A stretch of 64,000 bases of DNA from contig CANSLJ010000007.1 in the NCBI GenBank assembly GCA_947647735.1, positions 85,071 through 149,070 of the forward strand, read 5' to 3'. Source of the DNA: an uncultured bacterium (GTDB lineage Bacteria > Bacillota > Clostridia > Lachnospirales > Lachnospiraceae). The position numbers and the translations under genes were made by a program. Below the pieces are notes generated by a model that searched no databases, was not told where the DNA came from, and saw nothing but the letters and a program-made list of their open reading frames with translations. Below are positions 9,308 to 19,235 of this stretch, piece after piece (position 1 is the stretch's first letter; each line of letters starts with the position of its first letter).

Positions 9308-10375
9308 ATGGATAATAGTGAAAAACTGAAAGCGTTGGATGCGGCGATAGCCCAGATTGAGAAGCAGTACGGAAAAGGAACCGTGATGAAGCTCGGTGAT
9401 CCGTCGGCTCAGATGAATATAGAAACGATACCCACCGGTTCTTTAAGCCTTGATCTGGCATTGGGGCTGGGAGGGATCCCGAAGGGAAGGATCGTGGAGA
9501 TCTACGGCCCAGAGTCCAGCGGTAAGACTACCGTAACGCTGCATATGATAGCGGAAGTGCAGAAGCGCGGCGGGATCGCGGGATTTATTGACGCGGAGCA
9601 TGCATTGGATCCTGTCTATGCGAAAAATATCGGTGTGGATGTGGATAATTTATATATTTCCCAGCCGGACTGCGGAGAACAGGCATTGGAGATCACGGAA
9701 ACCATGGTCCGCTCAGGGGCGGTTGATATTATCGTAGTGGACTCTGTGGCGGCGCTGGTGCCGAAAGCGGAGATCGACGGAGAGATGGGGGATTCCCATG
9801 TGGGCCTGCAGGCGAGATTAATGTCTCAGGCGCTAAGAAAGCTGACTGCGGTGATCAGCAAATCCAACTGTACCGTAGTATTTATCAACCAGCTTCGTGA
9901 AAAAGTCGGCGTGATGTTCGGAAATCCGGAGACGACGACCGGCGGCCGTGCCCTGAAGTTTTACTCCTCCGTGCGTCTGGATGTAAGAAGGATAGAGTCC
10001 CTGAAGCAGGCGGGCGAAGTGATCGGTAACAGAACCCGGGTAAAGGTAGTGAAAAATAAGATCGCGCCTCCTTTTAAAGAGGCGGAATTTGATATTATGT
10101 TCGGCGAGGGTATTTCCAGAGTGGGAGATATTCTGGATATCGCGGCAGGTATTGATGTGGTAAATAAGAGCGGCGCATGGTATGCCTATGAAGGGAATAA
10201 GATCGGGCAGGGAAGAGAGAATGCGAAGCAGTACCTGAAAGATAATCCCGTGGTCTGCGGGGAGATTGAGGAGAAGGTGCGGAAACACTTTTCTCTGACG
10301 AAAGAGGAAGAAGCTGCTGAGGAGCCAAAGAAGGAAGAGAAGGCGTCCAGAAAGAAAGCGGCAGAGGAATCATAA
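9308..10375 (+). CDS. recA: Recombinase RecA
   Basis: 355 residues and collinear with bacterial RecA. Walker A is GPESSGKTT (about 66-74), followed by EHALDP, the DNA-binding-loop region [14 protein letters not shown] and [20 protein letters not shown]. The C-terminus is the usual charged Lys/Glu tail. It forms filaments on single-stranded DNA for homologous recombination and triggers LexA cleavage. The promoter carries a LexA box, closing the SOS loop. recX follows 19 bp later in the same direction. Confidence 0.97.
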   Translation: MDNSEKLKALDAAIAQIEKQYGKGTVMKLGDPSAQMNIETIPTGSLSLDLALGLGGIPKGRIVEIYGPESSGKTTVTLHMIAEVQKRGGIAGFIDAEHALDPVYAKNIGVDVDNLYISQPDCGEQALEITETMVRSGAVDIIVVDSVAALVPKAEIDGEMGDSHVGLQARLMSQALRKLTAVISKSNCTVVFINQLREKVGVMFGNPETTTGGRALKFYSSVRLDVRRIESLKQAGEVIGNRTRVKVVKNKIAPPFKEAEFDIMFGEGISRVGDILDIAAGIDVVNKSGAWYAYEGNKIGQGRENAKQYLKDNPVVCGEIEEKVRKHFSLTKEEEAAEEPKKEEKASRKKAAEES

Positions 10376-10394
10376 CTGACAGCGAAGGCAGAAA

Positions 10395-11009
10395 ATGCAG
10401 GAAGAAAATATTGTAACAGGTATTACAGCGCTTACGAAGGGGCGTTATAAGATCGAGATCGACGGGCAATTCCGGTTTGTGCTGTATAGGGGAGAGATAC
10501 ATACATATCAGATTAAAGAGGGGGAGCAGATTTCCGGGGAGGCTCTGGAAGAGATTTCATCGGAAGTGCTCCCTAAGCGGGCAAAGCTGCGCAGTATGAA
10601 TCTTCTGATGGGCCGGGAGTATACCGAGCATCAGATCAGGGAAAAACTGAGGCAGGGATTGTACCCGGAAGAGGCGATAGATGAAGCGGTAGATTATTTA
10701 AAATCTTATCGTTATATCGATGACAGGCGCTATGTAAAGGATTATATCGTCTACTACAGCGAGAGCCGCAGCCGCGGCAGGATAGAGCAGGATCTTTTCC
10801 GCAGAGGGATCGCTAAGGAGCTGATCCATACAGTTTATGAGGAAGATCTCTGTGAGGAAGAACTGCCGGATGAAATTCCCCTGATGGAGAAATGGCTGGA
10901 AAAAAAGAAGTATAAAAAAGAGAGCGCGGATTATCAGGAAAAGCAGAAAATGAAAGCTTTTTTGTACAGGAAAGGGTTTTCTTTGGAGAATATAGAGAAA
11001 TTGCTTTGA
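10395..11009 (+). CDS. recX: Regulatory protein RecX
   Basis: 204 residues of mostly helical, charged sequence with the RecX three-helix repeats (LMGREYTEHQIREKLRQG; YRYIDDRRYVKDYIVYY; SRGRIEQDLFRRGI). RecX binds along RecA filaments and modulates them. It lies immediately after recA, so it is probably co-transcribed and SOS-induced with it. The C-terminal repeat (MKAFLYRKGFSLENIEKLL) is intact, so the protein is full length. Confidence 0.92.
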   Translation: MQEENIVTGITALTKGRYKIEIDGQFRFVLYRGEIHTYQIKEGEQISGEALEEISSEVLPKRAKLRSMNLLMGREYTEHQIREKLRQGLYPEEAIDEAVDYLKSYRYIDDRRYVKDYIVYYSESRSRGRIEQDLFRRGIAKELIHTVYEEDLCEEELPDEIPLMEKWLEKKKYKKESADYQEKQKMKAFLYRKGFSLENIEKLL

Positions 11010-11022
11010 CTTCTAAAAATGC

Positions 11023-11051
11023 TTGACATAATACCTTTTTTTGTTTAGAAT
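11023..11051 (+). promoter_or_regulatory. rny promoter
   Basis: TTGACA (11023-11028), 17 bp, TAGAAT (11046-11051), giving rny a start independent of recA-recX. The leader to the ATG is about 95 bp. Confidence 0.7.
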
Positions 11052-11151
11052 TGAAGTGTTGTAAATATGCTAGTTAGAATGTCAGTTACATAAAGTGGCA
11101 TTCTATGATAGATTTGTACAATGAAAACTGAATAAGGAGGTGCTCCTGTAC

Positions 11152-12699
11152 ATGCTTAGTGTCATAGTGGCGGTATTGGTCACTCTTGTTATCACAGCTC
11201 CTGTATCTGCGTTTATTGCGATCAATTACCGGAAGAAGGTAGTGGAATCCAAGATCGGAAGCGCGGAGGAGAAGGCAAGAGAGATTATCGATGAAGCTTT
11301 AAAGACTGCAGAGACGAAAAAGCGTGAAGCACAGCTCGAGACGAAGGAAGAGTCCATTCGTGTTAAGAATGAACTGGACAAGGAGATCAAAGAGCGCAGG
11401 GCGGAAGCGCAGCGTTATGAACGCCGGGTACAGCAGAAGGAAGAGAACATCGAGAAAAAGGCCGATGCCATTGAGAAGAAGGAAGCGAGCCTTGCTGCAA
11501 GAGAAGAACGTTTATCGAAGCAGCGGGAAGAAGTTTCAAAACTGAACGAGCAAAGATTACAGGAACTGGAAAGAATCTCAGGATTAACCTCTGAACAGGC
11601 AAAAGAATATTTACTGAAAATTGTTGAAGATGAAGTGAAACACGAGTCCGCAGTTATGATCAAGGAGATGGAAACGCGGGCGAAGGAAGAAGCAGACAAG
11701 AAAGCGAAGGAATATGTTGTTACAGCCATCCAGAAATGCGCGGCTGACCATGTTTCAGAAACTACAATATCTGTTGTGCAGCTTCCGAATGACGAAATGA
11801 AAGGAAGAATCATCGGCAGAGAGGGAAGAAATATCAGAACTCTTGAGACGATGACAGGCGTAGACCTGATCATCGATGATACGCCGGAAGCAGTTATTCT
11901 TTCTGCATTCGATCCTATCAGAAGGGAAGTAGCACGTATTGCCTTGGAAAAGCTGATCGTCGATGGCCGTATACATCCGGCAAGGATCGAGGAGATGGTT
12001 GAAAAGGCGCAAAAAGAAGTCGAAGTAATGATCAAAGAGGAAGGTGAGGCTGCAACTCTCGAAGTTGGCGTACATGGTATTCACCCGGAACTTATCAGAT
12101 TACTTGGTAAGATGAAATTCAGAACAAGTTATGGACAGAATGCTCTGAAGCATTCCATAGAAGTGGCGCAGCTTTCCGGGCTGCTTGCGGCTGAGATGGG
12201 GCTGGATGTCAGAATGGCGAAAAGAGCCGGACTCCTTCATGATATCGGCAAGGCCGTGGATCATGAAATGGAAGGTTCCCATATACAGCTTGGTTCTGAA
12301 CTGTGCAGAAAATACAAGGAATCTGCCACTGTTATCAATGCAGTGGAATCTCATCACGGCGATGTGGAGGCTCAGTCTCTCATTGCATGTATCGTGCAGG
12401 CTGCTGATACGATTTCTGCGGCAAGGCCGGGTGCGAGAAGAGAAACTCTTGAGACTTACACAAGCAGACTGAGACAATTAGAAGAAATCACAAACAATTT
12501 CAAAGGTGTAGATAAATCTTTTGCTATTCAAGCGGGTAGAGAGATTCGGGTAATGGTAGTTCCAGAGCAGATATCTGATTCCGATATGGTTCTGCTTGCA
12601 AGGGATGTTTCAAAGAAGATAGAAGCTGAATTAGAATATCCCGGGCAGATCAAAGTCAATGTGATCAGAGAAAGCCGCGTAGTTGATTATGCGAAATAA
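11152..12699 (+). CDS. rny: Ribonuclease Y
   Basis: About 515 residues in the order expected for RNase Y: N-terminal membrane helix, long coiled coil (roughly 30-170, [20 protein letters not shown] onward), KH domain ([15 protein letters not shown]), then HD domain with [10 protein letters not shown]. It starts bulk mRNA decay at the membrane. The ATG at 11152 is preferred over the GTG at 11140 because GTG overlaps the AGGAGG site. That site forms the left arm of a small inverted repeat, AGGAG-GTG-CTCCT, just before the start. A strong terminator follows. Confidence 0.95.
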   Translation: MLSVIVAVLVTLVITAPVSAFIAINYRKKVVESKIGSAEEKAREIIDEALKTAETKKREAQLETKEESIRVKNELDKEIKERRAEAQRYERRVQQKEENIEKKADAIEKKEASLAAREERLSKQREEVSKLNEQRLQELERISGLTSEQAKEYLLKIVEDEVKHESAVMIKEMETRAKEEADKKAKEYVVTAIQKCAADHVSETTISVVQLPNDEMKGRIIGREGRNIRTLETMTGVDLIIDDTPEAVILSAFDPIRREVARIALEKLIVDGRIHPARIEEMVEKAQKEVEVMIKEEGEAATLEVGVHGIHPELIRLLGKMKFRTSYGQNALKHSIEVAQLSGLLAAEMGLDVRMAKRAGLLHDIGKAVDHEMEGSHIQLGSELCRKYKESATVINAVESHHGDVEAQSLIACIVQAADTISAARPGARRETLETYTSRLRQLEEITNNFKGVDKSFAIQAGREIRVMVVPEQISDSDMVLLARDVSKKIEAELEYPGQIKVNVIRESRVVDYAK

Positions 12700-12711
12700 G
12701 TACATGAAAGT

Positions 12712-12746
12712 AAGCCCTGCAGTGTGATGCTGCAGGGCTTTTTTTG
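12712..12746 (+). terminator. rny terminator
   Basis: Perfect stem AGCCCTGCAG / CTGCAGGGCT with a 7-nt loop, followed by seven or more T residues. Confidence 0.93.
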
Positions 12747-12931
12747 TGCTATTTATCTTAAAATCCACATATTTTGAGGTTTAATTTTTATGGTTTTTCT
12801 ATTGCCCTGTTTTACTCTGGTGTAGTAAAATGTCAGAGGTGGATAATTGTATACAATAATACGTTGTATAAAAATAAGAAGAAACCCGGATATTATGAAT
12901 AAAAATTATGGAATGATCAGGAGGAGTTGTC

Positions 12932-14221
12932 ATGAAAACATTTCAGGAAATGAGCAGACAGGAACTGGAAGAGCTGCGCAGCAGATTGGCTGTTCAGTTT
13001 GAGGAAGTGAAAGCTGAAGGATTGAAGCTGGATATGTCCAGAGGAAAACCGGCACCGGAGCAGCTTGATACCGCGATGCCGATCATGGATGTCCTGAATT
13101 CGGAATCCCTTTTGCAGACAGAAAACGGAACAGACTGCAGAAACTACGGTATTATGGATGGCATTCCTGAAGCAAAGAGACTGATAGCGGAAATGCTTGA
13201 GACGAAACCTGAGAATGTGATCGTTGACGGAAACGCCAGCCTGTCGCTTATGTTTGATACGGTATCCCATTCCATGACACACGGGGTATGCGGAAGCACT
13301 CCCTGGTGCAAACTGGATAAGGTGAAGTTTTTATGTCCCGCTCCCGGCTATGACAGACACTTTAAGGTGACGGAGTATTTCGGGATTGAGATGATCACGG
13401 TTCCCATGACGGAAGAGGGCCCTGATATGGATCTTGTGGAAAAGTATGTGCGGGAAGATGGCTCTGTGAAAGGCATCTGGTGTGTGCCCAAATATTCCAA
13501 TCCTCAGGGATATACTTATTCGGATGAAACAGTCAGACGTTTTGCGGCGCTTGAGCCTGCGGCGGAGGACTTCAGGATCTACTGGGATAATGCTTACTGT
13601 ATCCATGATCTGTACGAGGACAGAAGCGATTCCTTACTGGAGATTTTGACGGAGTGTGAGAAGGCGGGCCATCCGGATATGGTATTTGAGTTTGCTTCCA
13701 CTTCCAAGATCAGTTTTGCGGGCGCAGGTATTTCGGCGATGGCAAGTTCTGCAAGGAATCTGGAATGGGTTAAGAAGGCGATGACGATCCAGACGATCGG
13801 GCCGGATAAATTAAACCAGCTTCGCCATGTGAGATATTATAAGGATCTGGCGGGACTGAAGGTACAGATGGCGAAAAACTCCGCTTTGATCCGTCCGAAG
13901 TTCGAGCTGGTGATCAGCACGCTGGAGAGAGAACTGGGGGGCCTTGGCATCGGAAGCTGGACCAACCCGGTGGGCGGCTACTTTATTTCCTTTGATGCGC
14001 TGGAGGGCTGTGCGAAGGCGATCGTGGCAAAATGTAAGGAAGGCGGCATGGTACTGACCGGTGCAGGCGCAACCTATCCCTACGGCATTGATCCGAAGGA
14101 CAGCAATATCAGGATCGCTCCCTCTTATCCGTCTCTGAATGAGATGAAGGAGGCGACAAAGCTGTTTGTGTTATGTGTGAAACTGGTCAGCATTGAGAAG
14201 CTGTTGGAGAATATGGCGTAA
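12932..14221 (+). CDS. Class I/II aminotransferase, PLP-dependent (Aminotran_MocR-like)
   Basis: 429 residues. Visible features are an N-terminal LDMSRGKPAPEQLD motif, the substrate/cofactor region CVPKYSNPQGYTYSDET, the cofactor aspartate in YWDNAYCIHDL and the probable Schiff-base lysine in STSKISFAGAG (near residue 265). This pattern fits the group annotated as aspartate aminotransferase subgroup Ic or alanine-glyoxylate type. The amino-group donor cannot be fixed from sequence; aspartate is my best guess. GGAGGAG precedes the ATG, and the gene stands between a terminator and the Nudix gene. Confidence 0.88.
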   Translation: MKTFQEMSRQELEELRSRLAVQFEEVKAEGLKLDMSRGKPAPEQLDTAMPIMDVLNSESLLQTENGTDCRNYGIMDGIPEAKRLIAEMLETKPENVIVDGNASLSLMFDTVSHSMTHGVCGSTPWCKLDKVKFLCPAPGYDRHFKVTEYFGIEMITVPMTEEGPDMDLVEKYVREDGSVKGIWCVPKYSNPQGYTYSDETVRRFAALEPAAEDFRIYWDNAYCIHDLYEDRSDSLLEILTECEKAGHPDMVFEFASTSKISFAGAGISAMASSARNLEWVKKAMTIQTIGPDKLNQLRHVRYYKDLAGLKVQMAKNSALIRPKFELVISTLERELGGLGIGSWTNPVGGYFISFDALEGCAKAIVAKCKEGGMVLTGAGATYPYGIDPKDSNIRIAPSYPSLNEMKEATKLFVLCVKLVSIEKLLENMA

Positions 14222-14277
14222 TCTCTGATCATTGTGTTTATCATATTTTATAGTTTGCAGAAAGGAAGGATGACCAT

Positions 14278-14829
14278 ATGTCGGAAGAATTCAAACGGCT
14301 TGAGAGAACCCTTGTCCATAACGGGAAGATCATAGATTATTATCAGGATACCGTGCAGGTTCCCAATGGAAATGTGGTAAAATGGGATTTTATCGGCCAT
14401 AAGGGGGCGGCGGCAATGCTGGCAGTGCGGGAAGACGGAAAGCTTCTTATGGTGCGGCAGTGGCGCAACGCGCTGGACCGGTATACGCTGGAAATTCCTG
14501 CGGGCGGGCTGAACAGCATAGATGAACCTACGGAGACGGCGGCGATCCGGGAACTGGAGGAGGAGACCGGCTATATCGCGGGAAAGGTACAGTTTCTGTT
14601 GAGCATTTACACAACAGTTGCTTTTTGCAATGAAAAAATTGATATTTATCTGGCAAGGGATCTGAAACGGCAGGAGAGCCAGCATCTGGATGAAGACGAA
14701 TTCATCGATGTAAAAGCCTGTGATCTGGAAGAGCTTGTACAGATGATCTATGACGGAAAGATCGAGGATTCCAAGACTGTCAGTGCCATTATGACTTATA
14801 AGAGTTTTCTGACAGACGGGAAGCTGTAA
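14278..14829 (+). CDS. Nudix hydrolase, ADP-ribose pyrophosphatase-like
   Basis: 183 residues with a complete Nudix box (G-x5-E-x7-REL-x-EE-x-G, centred on AAIRELEEETGY, residues about 85-100). The surrounding pattern (VKWDFIGHKGAAAMLAV upstream, SPG-type region replaced by SIYTTVAFCNEKIDIYLA) resembles ADP-ribose pyrophosphatases such as NudF. It would clear ADP-ribose or related nucleotide sugars in the cytoplasm. The ribosome binding site is AAAGGAAGGATG. The next gene starts 58 bp downstream. Confidence 0.9.
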   Translation: MSEEFKRLERTLVHNGKIIDYYQDTVQVPNGNVVKWDFIGHKGAAAMLAVREDGKLLMVRQWRNALDRYTLEIPAGGLNSIDEPTETAAIRELEEETGYIAGKVQFLLSIYTTVAFCNEKIDIYLARDLKRQESQHLDEDEFIDVKACDLEELVQMIYDGKIEDSKTVSAIMTYKSFLTDGKL

Positions 14830-14887
14830 AGAATATTTAAAAGGGTTTTCTCATATAGTTTATGGAATACAGAGGAAGTCCTTTTTT

Positions 14888-15544
14888 ATGGTTGCGAACT
14901 GGTTAAAACAGAAAAAAACGGGAAACGGTATCCGGCCTTTTCGGGAATCCGAGGAGGCGGAGCAGATGGCAAGGCTGCTCTATACATTGCTGTTCGGCTT
15001 TTTTGCCGGCGTGCTGGGGATGATCTTAAAACAGGAAAGCCTGCTTTATCATACGGGATTTCTGGACAGCTATACCCTGAGCCCTGTGAAATATCTGGAC
15101 CCTGATACCAGAAAGCTTCTGGTCACTGTTTTTATGCAGCGGCTTGGCATGGCGGCGCTGCTTGTTATCTTGGCGACCACTTATCTAGGCAGCATGGCGG
15201 CATATCTTTATCAGATATGGAGCGGGCTGGCAATGGGGATTCTGACGGCAGGCAGCATGATACGCTATGGTATAAAGGGAATCCTGCTGGCGGCAGGCAG
15301 CCTTTTGCCGCAGCAGCTTATTTTGATACCGGCCTTTCTGATGCTGTCAGTGAAGTGTTGTGAACTATGCAGATCCATGTATTTCCAGGGGATCCCGGGA
15401 GGCTTTTCCGGAAGGGATAAAGGAAAGTTCATCCTGAAAAAGGGCTCATATATGATCTTTAGTATTATGCTGATCGCGGCAGGGTGTTTTGTGGAGGCAT
15501 ATATTAATCCCAGGATTCTGAAATTTATATTGCGGCTTTTTTAA
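14888..15544 (+). CDS. SpoIIM-like stage II sporulation membrane protein
   Basis: 218 residues with several membrane segments and the SpoIIM/DUF95 look (FGFFAGVLGMI early; SAAYLYQIWSG-like and GILLAAGSLLPQQLILIPAF in the middle; FVEAYINPRIL at the end). In endospore formers SpoIIM works with SpoIID and SpoIIP in engulfment. Position between a Nudix gene and xerD matches many Clostridia, where spoIIM lies just upstream of xerD. The start is uncertain, because ATG 14888 has only a weak upstream site. Confidence 0.8.
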   Translation: MVANWLKQKKTGNGIRPFRESEEAEQMARLLYTLLFGFFAGVLGMILKQESLLYHTGFLDSYTLSPVKYLDPDTRKLLVTVFMQRLGMAALLVILATTYLGSMAAYLYQIWSGLAMGILTAGSMIRYGIKGILLAAGSLLPQQLILIPAFLMLSVKCCELCRSMYFQGIPGGFSGRDKGKFILKKGSYMIFSIMLIAAGCFVEAYINPRILKFILRLF

Positions 15545-15628
15545 TATTGCGTTGCTTTTCCTCAAAAAATATACTATCATGAAGAATAATTGTGAGCGGG
15601 ATCAGAAAATGAGGAGTACAAAGGACGC

Positions 15629-16498
15629 ATGGAACGGGAAATAGAATCTTTTATTTCATATTTGCACAATATAAAAAAGACATCGCCCAATACAGAGATG
15701 TCTTACAGACGCGATCTGACGAAAATGCGTATCTATCTGGAGATAACGGCGGCTTCCCCTGCGGTCCATGAAATAACGGAAGAAAATCTGAAAAAATATA
15801 TGGCGTATATGGAACGCAAAAAATACAAGGAGGCGACGATATCCAGAAGCGTCGCTTCCATAAAGGCTTTTTTTCACTATCTTTTGAGGGCCGGAAAGAT
15901 ACAGAGGGATGTATCCGGCTGTTTAAAAGCGCCGAAAGTGGAGAGAAAAGTGCCGGATGCTTTGTCGGTGGAAGAGATGGAGAGCCTGCTGCGTGTACCA
16001 TCCGGAGATTCGGATAAGGAGATCAGGGACAGCGCGATGCTGGAACTTCTGTACGCTACGGGGATACGGGTTTCGGAACTGATCAGCCTGAAATTGTCTG
16101 ATGTAAACCTGCATATGGGATTTCTGATCTGCCGGGATGGCAGTAAGGAGAGAATGATACCCTTCAGCAGCCAGGCAAGAAAAGCTCTGTACCGGTATAT
16201 CAGAGAAGCAAGGGAACATATGGTGACGAATGAGGCGAGGGATATCCTGTTTGTGAATTGTTCAGGAATGCCGATGAGCAGGCAGGGGTTCTGGAAGCTT
16301 GTAAAGCATTATGCGAAAAAGGCGGGGATCACAAAGGAGATCACGCCGCATATGCTGCGCCACACGTTTGCCGCACATCAGGTGGACAAGGGAACCGACC
16401 TGAAAAGCATTCAGGAGATGCTGGGGCATTCGGATATCTCCACTACACATATTTATGTAAACAGAGATAAAAAACGTGAGACAGAATATACAGAATAA
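15629..16498 (+). CDS. xerD: Tyrosine recombinase XerD
   Basis: 289 residues, the usual length of XerC/XerD. An N-terminal SAM-like core-binding domain (IESFISYLHNIKKTSPNTEM) is followed by the catalytic domain with Arg in LYATGIRVSEL, HMLRHTFAAH, LGHSDISTTHIY and the terminal Tyr nucleophile. It resolves chromosome dimers at dif. The spoIIM-xerD order supports XerD over an integrase. lysA begins 25 bp after the stop codon. Confidence 0.9.
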   Translation: MEREIESFISYLHNIKKTSPNTEMSYRRDLTKMRIYLEITAASPAVHEITEENLKKYMAYMERKKYKEATISRSVASIKAFFHYLLRAGKIQRDVSGCLKAPKVERKVPDALSVEEMESLLRVPSGDSDKEIRDSAMLELLYATGIRVSELISLKLSDVNLHMGFLICRDGSKERMIPFSSQARKALYRYIREAREHMVTNEARDILFVNCSGMPMSRQGFWKLVKHYAKKAGITKEITPHMLRHTFAAHQVDKGTDLKSIQEMLGHSDISTTHIYVNRDKKRETEYTE

Positions 16499-16523
16499 AA
16501 CAACCGGAAGGAACGGAAGAATC

Positions 16524-17798
16524 ATGCAGAAAACACCATTTATCACAAAAACACAGGCGGAGGAGATCGCAAGGGAATATCCGACGCCTTTCCATATTTA
16601 CGATGAAAGAGGAATCCGGGAAAATGCAAGGGCGGTACAGAAGGCTTTTTCGTGGAATTCGGGATTTCGGGAGTATTTTGCTGTGAAGGCAACGCCCAAT
16701 CCCTATCTGATGAAGATCCTGGCGGAGTACGGATGCGGAAGCGACTGTTCTTCCATGACAGAGCTGATGCTGAGCAAAGCGGTCGGTCTGTCGGGTGAGC
16801 AGGTTATGTTTTCCTCCAATGACACGCCGGCGGAAGAGTACACTTATGCAAACGAGATGGGGGCGATCATCAATCTGGATGATATCACCCATATTGATTT
16901 CTGTGAAAAAGCCTGCGGCGGGAAGCTGCCGGAGATCATGAGCTGCCGCTATAATCCGGGCGGCGTGTTCCAGATGAGCAACGGCATAATGGACAACCCG
17001 GGAGATTCCAAATACGGCATGACGCCGGAGCAGATGGTGGAGGCCTACAAGATCCTGATGAAAAAGGGCGTGAAGCATTTCGGGATCCACGCTTTTCTGG
17101 CGAGTAACACCGTGACAAACGAGTATTATCCGATCCTGGCGGGACAACTTTTTGAGCTGGCTGTGAAGCTGAGGGAGGAGACGGGCGCACATATCGCGTT
17201 CATCAATCTTTCCGGCGGCGTGGGTATTCCCTACAGGCCGGATCAGGAGCCGAATGACATCATGGCTATCGGAGAGGGTGTGAGAGAAGCCTACGAGAGA
17301 GTGCTGGTTCCCGCGGGGATGGATGACGTGGCGATCTATACGGAGATGGGGCGGTTTATGATGGGGCCTTATGGCGCCCTTGTCACAAAGGCGATTCATG
17401 AGAAGCATATCCACAAGGAATATATCGGCGTGGATGCCTGTGCGGTGAATCTGATGCGTCCTGCCATGTACGGGGCTTATCATCATATTACCGTGCTCGG
17501 GAAAGAGAATGCGCCCTGTGACCATCTGTACGATGTGACAGGCTCCCTCTGCGAAAACAATGACAAATTTGCCATTGACAGAATGCTGCCGGAGATTGGG
17601 ATGGGAGATTATCTCTTTATCCATGACACCGGCGCCCACGGATTTTCCATGGGATATAATTATAACGGAAAGCTGCGTTCTGCGGAACTGTTATTAAAGG
17701 AAGACGGCAGCGTGAAGCTGATCCGCCGGGCGGAGACGCCGAAGGATTATTTTGCTACGTTTGACGGGCTGGATGTATATGGAAAACTGGATATCTGA
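16524..17798 (+). CDS. lysA: Diaminopimelate decarboxylase
   Basis: About 424 residues of the PLP-dependent fold-III decarboxylase family. The cofactor lysine is in EYFAVKATPNPYL, followed by the glycine-rich loop in LSGGVGIPYRP, EMGRFMMGPYGAL and the CENNDKFA region in place of the usual CESGD. It converts meso-diaminopimelate to lysine in the cytoplasm. The in-frame ATG at 16476 would overlap xerD; ATG 16524 follows GGAAGG-type bases and gives the normal N-terminus. Some relatives act on other basic amino acids, so the exact substrate is inferred. Confidence 0.85.
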   Translation: MQKTPFITKTQAEEIAREYPTPFHIYDERGIRENARAVQKAFSWNSGFREYFAVKATPNPYLMKILAEYGCGSDCSSMTELMLSKAVGLSGEQVMFSSNDTPAEEYTYANEMGAIINLDDITHIDFCEKACGGKLPEIMSCRYNPGGVFQMSNGIMDNPGDSKYGMTPEQMVEAYKILMKKGVKHFGIHAFLASNTVTNEYYPILAGQLFELAVKLREETGAHIAFINLSGGVGIPYRPDQEPNDIMAIGEGVREAYERVLVPAGMDDVAIYTEMGRFMMGPYGALVTKAIHEKHIHKEYIGVDACAVNLMRPAMYGAYHHITVLGKENAPCDHLYDVTGSLCENNDKFAIDRMLPEIGMGDYLFIHDTGAHGFSMGYNYNGKLRSAELLLKEDGSVKLIRRAETPKDYFATFDGLDVYGKLDI

Positions 17799-17828
17799 TA
17801 GGGCTTCTCTTTGCTGAGGCCATTGTAT

Positions 17829-17862
17829 AAGGCTCTCTATGATTTTATAGAGAGCCTTTCTG
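17829..17862. terminator. Bidirectional terminator between lysA and the DUF4015 gene
   Basis: Perfect 11-bp stem AGGCTCTCTAT / ATAGAGAGCCT with a short loop, T-rich on the plus-strand exit and A-rich on the other. The hairpin overlaps the stop codon of the minus-strand gene. Confidence 0.88.
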
Positions 17863-19219
17863 TCTCTTCATCGGGCAGTAGTCCGTCTGCTTCATAACGG
17901 TTGCGGGCATTCCAGAGGATCCATTCCTCGTAGCCCGCATCATAGACAGCCTGTATCTGTTCTCTGATCTGCTCTCCGCCGTAGGAGATATGACCGTCCA
18001 CCCACGTCGCGGTGAACGCCTGCAGCCACGGGCGGACAATGGCCCTCTCGGTTTCATCCACCGCCTGTAATTCCTCCACAGAAGAGGAGAGTGCGGCAAA
18101 CACGGTTCCATAAGGTTCTGCGTCCGGTACGCTGTATCCGAACACGCCCGGGCCGTAATGGGAGGGATACACCATGGGGGAGAGAACATCTACTGTTTCA
18201 GCTAAAGCTGTATAATTCTGTCCCACGCGTTCTATGTCCACTTCATTTCCTATAATGGTTCCGAATACATCCGCTGTGAGGATGATCCCTCTTTCATGCA
18301 GCCTTTCCCCTGCGTAAGTCAGAAAACCGGTGATAGCCTTTTCTTTGGTGTCACTTTCCATAACCACGCCATAATCTGCCGCGTCCGCGTCACTGCCGAT
18401 GGGAAAACGTACATAATCATATTGGATCTCATCAAATCCCATGTCTGCCGCGGCGATGGCAACGTCAGTCAGATATTCCCACACATCCTCCTCGCAGGGA
18501 TTCACCCATGCCAGCCCGTAGGCGTCCGTCACAGGAGTACCGTCTGGTTTTGTCAGCGCAAGCTCCGGATGATTCTGCGCAAGATAGGGGTCTTTAAAGC
18601 AGACGATCCTGGCTATCGTGTAGATATTGTGCTCTTTCAGGGTAGACATCAGAGCTTCCATATCCCCGATATAACCGATACAGGCATCCATGTCCTGCGC
18701 CGCTTTTAAGTCCATCTGGTATGTGATCTGCCCCTCGTCATTTTTCACATCGATGACGACGGTATTTAATTCCGTTTCATCGATCAGGCCGATGAGGCTC
18801 TCCATAGAGGCGCTTCCCGCCATGGGGCCGGTGACGTAGATACCCCTGACCTTAACGGGCTCCGGCAGGACTGTGTCTTCTTCCGCTGTTTCTTCCGGGG
18901 ATTCCTGCGCCGCCCCGTTCTCTGCACTCTGTACGTTTTTTTCCGCGGTCATTTCCGATATAATATTTCCGTCGTTGCTTTGCGGATCCCCGGCAGTTTT
19001 TTCGACGATCCCTTCCGTCCCGGTATTTTCTTCTTCATGTTCCGTATCCTGCAGACCGGCGGCATTTTCATTACCTGCCGGAGCGCTGACGATCACTGTC
19101 ATCAGGCTTTCTCTCAGATGGAGCAGGAGGAGTGATCCGCTGGCTCCAAATATGCAAAGAACCAACAGGATACTTACGAGGATCAGGACCTTCTTTTTGT
19201 TGTTTCTTCTTTTGTTCAT
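17837..19219 (-). CDS. Putative glycoside hydrolase, DUF4015 family, membrane-anchored
   Basis: 460 residues. A basic start (MNKRRNNKKK) and one membrane helix (about 10-32) are followed by an acidic low-complexity linker (about 50-110) and then a DUF4015-type TIM-barrel-like domain (VKVRGIYVTGPMAGSASM, TVVIDVKNDEGQITY, GFDEIQYDYVRFP, LSADVFGT-like segment, VDVLSPMVYPSHYGPG, VRPWLQAFTATW). The domain is predicted to act on cell-surface or environmental glycans outside the membrane. No substrate is known. It lies head-to-tail with fprA on the minus strand, 17 bp downstream of it. Confidence 0.85.
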   Translation of the reverse strand: MNKRRNNKKKVLILVSILLVLCIFGASGSLLLLHLRESLMTVIVSAPAGNENAAGLQDTEHEEENTGTEGIVEKTAGDPQSNDGNIISEMTAEKNVQSAENGAAQESPEETAEEDTVLPEPVKVRGIYVTGPMAGSASMESLIGLIDETELNTVVIDVKNDEGQITYQMDLKAAQDMDACIGYIGDMEALMSTLKEHNIYTIARIVCFKDPYLAQNHPELALTKPDGTPVTDAYGLAWVNPCEEDVWEYLTDVAIAAADMGFDEIQYDYVRFPIGSDADAADYGVVMESDTKEKAITGFLTYAGERLHERGIILTADVFGTIIGNEVDIERVGQNYTALAETVDVLSPMVYPSHYGPGVFGYSVPDAEPYGTVFAALSSSVEELQAVDETERAIVRPWLQAFTATWVDGHISYGGEQIREQIQAVYDAGYEEWILWNARNRYEADGLLPDEETERLSIKS

Positions 19220-19235
19220 AGGTAAACAGTGCCTG

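Noticed and set aside
15629-16498. Treating the tyrosine recombinase as a phage or island integrase
   Set aside because: Length, motifs and the spoIIM-xerD-lysA context fit chromosomal XerD; no attachment site or phage genes are nearby.
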